NCBI GenBank assembly: GCA_018657165.1
Contig: JABHXS010000073.1
Coordinates: forward strand, 1-18,019
Reading direction: 5' to 3'
Origin: Nitrosomonadales bacterium
GTDB lineage: Bacteria; Pseudomonadota; Gammaproteobacteria; Burkholderiales; Methylophilaceae
Length of the DNA: 18,019 nt
Shown here: positions 16,707 through 18,019 of the stretch, piece by piece
Layout of the letters: each line of letters starts with the position of its first letter
Numbering within the stretch: position 1 is the first letter of the stretch
The notes under the pieces: generated by a model
Database searches by the model: none
What the model saw: the letters and a program-made list of their open reading frames with translations, nothing else
Told to the model about the DNA's origin: nothing
Position numbers and translations under genes: made by a program

Positions 16707-18019
16707 CTACTCAGCTCTCATGTGTGGGAATAAGATAACATCCCTAATACTTGGGCTATCAGTTAATAACATCACCAAGCGATCAATACCAATTCCACAG
16801 CCTCCCGTTGGTGGGAGCCCGTATTCTAAAGCTCTAATAAAATCAGCATCGTAGTACATTGCTTCCTCATCGCCAGCATCTTTTGCGGCCACTTGCATTT
16901 GGAACCGATTAGCCTGATCTTCTGCATCATTTAGCTCTGAAAAACCATTTGCAATTTCTCTCCCTGCAATAAATAGCTCAAAACGCTCAGTAATAGCCTT
17001 ATTTGTATCAGAAGCTCTCGCTAGTGGTGATACTTCTGTTGGGTAATCAATAATATAGGTTGGGTCCCATAGTTTAGCTTCAGCCTCTAATTCAAATAAG
17101 GCCAATTGATATGCGCCTAATCCTAGGTTGTCAGGTAAATTTTCTCCATTGCTTGAAAGATGAGACTTAATAAAATCTGCATCATTAAGCTGGTCTTTGG
17201 TAAATTGTTTTGAATATTTCATGACTGCCTCAACTAGCGTAAGCCTCTCAAATGGTTTTTCAAAGTCGATTGTTTTTTCTTGATATTTTACTTTTAATGT
17301 TCCTAATATTTTCTTAGCCACATCCCTAATGCAATCTTCAGTAAAATTCATTAACCATTTATATTCCGTATAGGCGGCATAAAATTCCATCATAGTAAAT
17401 TCAGGATTATGTCTTACGCTCAAACCTTCATTTCTAAAATTACGATTAATTTCAAACACACGATCAAAACCCCCTACCACTAATCTTTTGAGATATAGCT
17501 CGGGTGCAATTCTCAAATACATATCCATATCGAGTGCGTTATGATGTGTTTCAAATGGTCTAGCCGTCGCTCCTCCAGGTATAGGATGTAGCATTGGTGT
17601 TTCAACCTCTAAAAATTCATGTTCTTCCATAAAATTTCGCATATTAGAGATAATTTTTGATCGATTTAAAAATGTTTTTTTTGTATCTTCGTTAACAATA
17701 AGATCAACATATCTTTGCCTGTATTTTGTTTCTTGATCAGACAATCCATGAAATTTTTCAGGTAAAGGGCGAATTGATTTTGTTAGTAAAATAATTTCAG
17801 TGACCTCGACTGTTAATTCATTTGTTCTCGTTTTAAATAACTTTCCCTTAGCACCAATAATATCTCCCAAATCCCATCTCTTAAATTGAGAATAAAGTTC
17901 TGGATTAGCATCCGAGTTGACTAAATCTCTCGCTACATAAAGTTGTATTCTTCCTTTATTGTCTTGAATGGTTGCAAAACTCGCCTTGCCCATCACTCGC
18001 TTTAACATCATCCTGCCAG
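16707..18019 (-). CDS. lysS: Class II lysyl-tRNA synthetase, 5' end cut off by the window edge
   Basis: The enzyme charges tRNA-Lys with lysine. About 437 codons are visible; the family is about 500 residues, so roughly 60-70 N-terminal residues (part of the OB-fold anticodon domain) lie outside. An ATG at 18011 is probably internal, because the frame remains open to the edge and reads [19 protein letters not shown], a conserved internal segment. Numbered from that ATG, motif 1 lies around 115-143 ([26 protein letters not shown]), motif 2 at 186-210 ([11 protein letters not shown]...[11 protein letters not shown]) and motif 3 at 403-434 ([13 protein letters not shown] ... FPHMR). The stop codon is one base before the carbonic anhydrase start. 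Confidence 0.97.
   Translation of the reverse strand, partial: GRMMLKRVMGKASFATIQDNKGRIQLYVARDLVNSDANPELYSQFKRWDLGDIIGAKGKLFKTRTNELTVEVTEIILLTKSIRPLPEKFHGLSDQETKYRQRYVDLIVNEDTKKTFLNRSKIISNMRNFMEEHEFLEVETPMLHPIPGGATARPFETHHNALDMDMYLRIAPELYLKRLVVGGFDRVFEINRNFRNEGLSVRHNPEFTMMEFYAAYTEYKWLMNFTEDCIRDVAKKILGTLKVKYQEKTIDFEKPFERLTLVEAVMKYSKQFTKDQLNDADFIKSHLSSNGENLPDNLGLGAYQLALFELEAEAKLWDPTYIIDYPTEVSPLARASDTNKAITERFELFIAGREIANGFSELNDAEDQANRFQMQVAAKDAGDEEAMYYDADFIRALEYGLPPTGGCGIGIDRLVMLLTDSPSIRDVILFPHMRAE

Noticed and set aside
16308..16854. Plus-strand open frames opposite the carbonic anhydrase and lysS
   Set aside because: Both are antisense to well-supported conserved genes.
18006..18011. ATG codons near the right edge as the true lysS start
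   Set aside because: The frame stays open to the edge, and the sequence there corresponds to an internal conserved part of lysyl-tRNA synthetase.
1..18019. Mobile elements, CRISPR arrays, tRNA or rRNA genes, prophage or toxin-antitoxin modules
   Set aside because: None was seen: there is no transposase, no regularly spaced repeats and no tRNA-like cloverleaf; the window is housekeeping sequence.

Overview
The window is an A+T-rich bacterial chromosome segment with short intergenic gaps, Gram-negative envelope genes and many weak Shine-Dalgarno sites. Protein sequences and gene order (degQ-lepA, nadB divergent from an rpoE locus, suhB-trmJ-cysE-isc operon) point to a betaproteobacterium. The low GC, compactness and gene order suggest a streamlined aquatic lineage such as the Methylophilaceae (OM43 or Methylopumilus type). 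That assignment is inference; no database was searched.

Left region (1-3575). On the minus strand lie the 3'-truncated translation factor gene lepA, the periplasmic protease gene degQ/mucD and rseC. In E. coli and many relatives rseC follows rpoE-rseA-rseB, with nadB divergent from rpoE. Here the 290 bp between rseC and nadB hold only a frameshifted, truncated remnant of the RpoE N-terminus. No rseA or rseB is present. The sigma-E module therefore appears to have been deleted at its original site, while the envelope genes downstream were kept. A strong terminator-like hairpin separates degQ from lepA, 19 nt before the lepA start.

Middle region (3575-8129). nadB (L-aspartate oxidase, NAD synthesis) and slyD (a FKBP-type prolyl isomerase and metallochaperone) run on the plus strand. 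suhB is on the minus strand. trmJ (tRNA position-32 2'-O-methylation) and cysE (serine acetyltransferase, the first step of cysteine synthesis) are on the plus strand.

ISC operon (8141-14506). The plus-strand operon is iscR, a second NifS-like cysteine desulfurase, iscS, iscU, iscA, hscB, hscA and fdx. It is preceded by a near-consensus type 1 IscR operator overlapping a sigma-70-like promoter, and it ends in a bidirectional hairpin terminator. CysE supplies the cysteine, the desulfurases release its sulfur, IscU assembles the cluster with electrons from Fdx, HscB/HscA release it, and IscA acts as carrier. iscX is not present in the interval where E. coli has it. Key ligand and catalytic residues are present throughout.

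Right region (14532-18019). On the minus strand lie a putative outer-membrane porin, a beta-class carbonic anhydrase and lysS, which is cut off at the right edge at its 5' end. The last two are separated by one base.

Most of the window is conserved housekeeping sequence. The clearest unusual feature is the rpoE relic at 3296-3491. No wholly unknown gene system was found.
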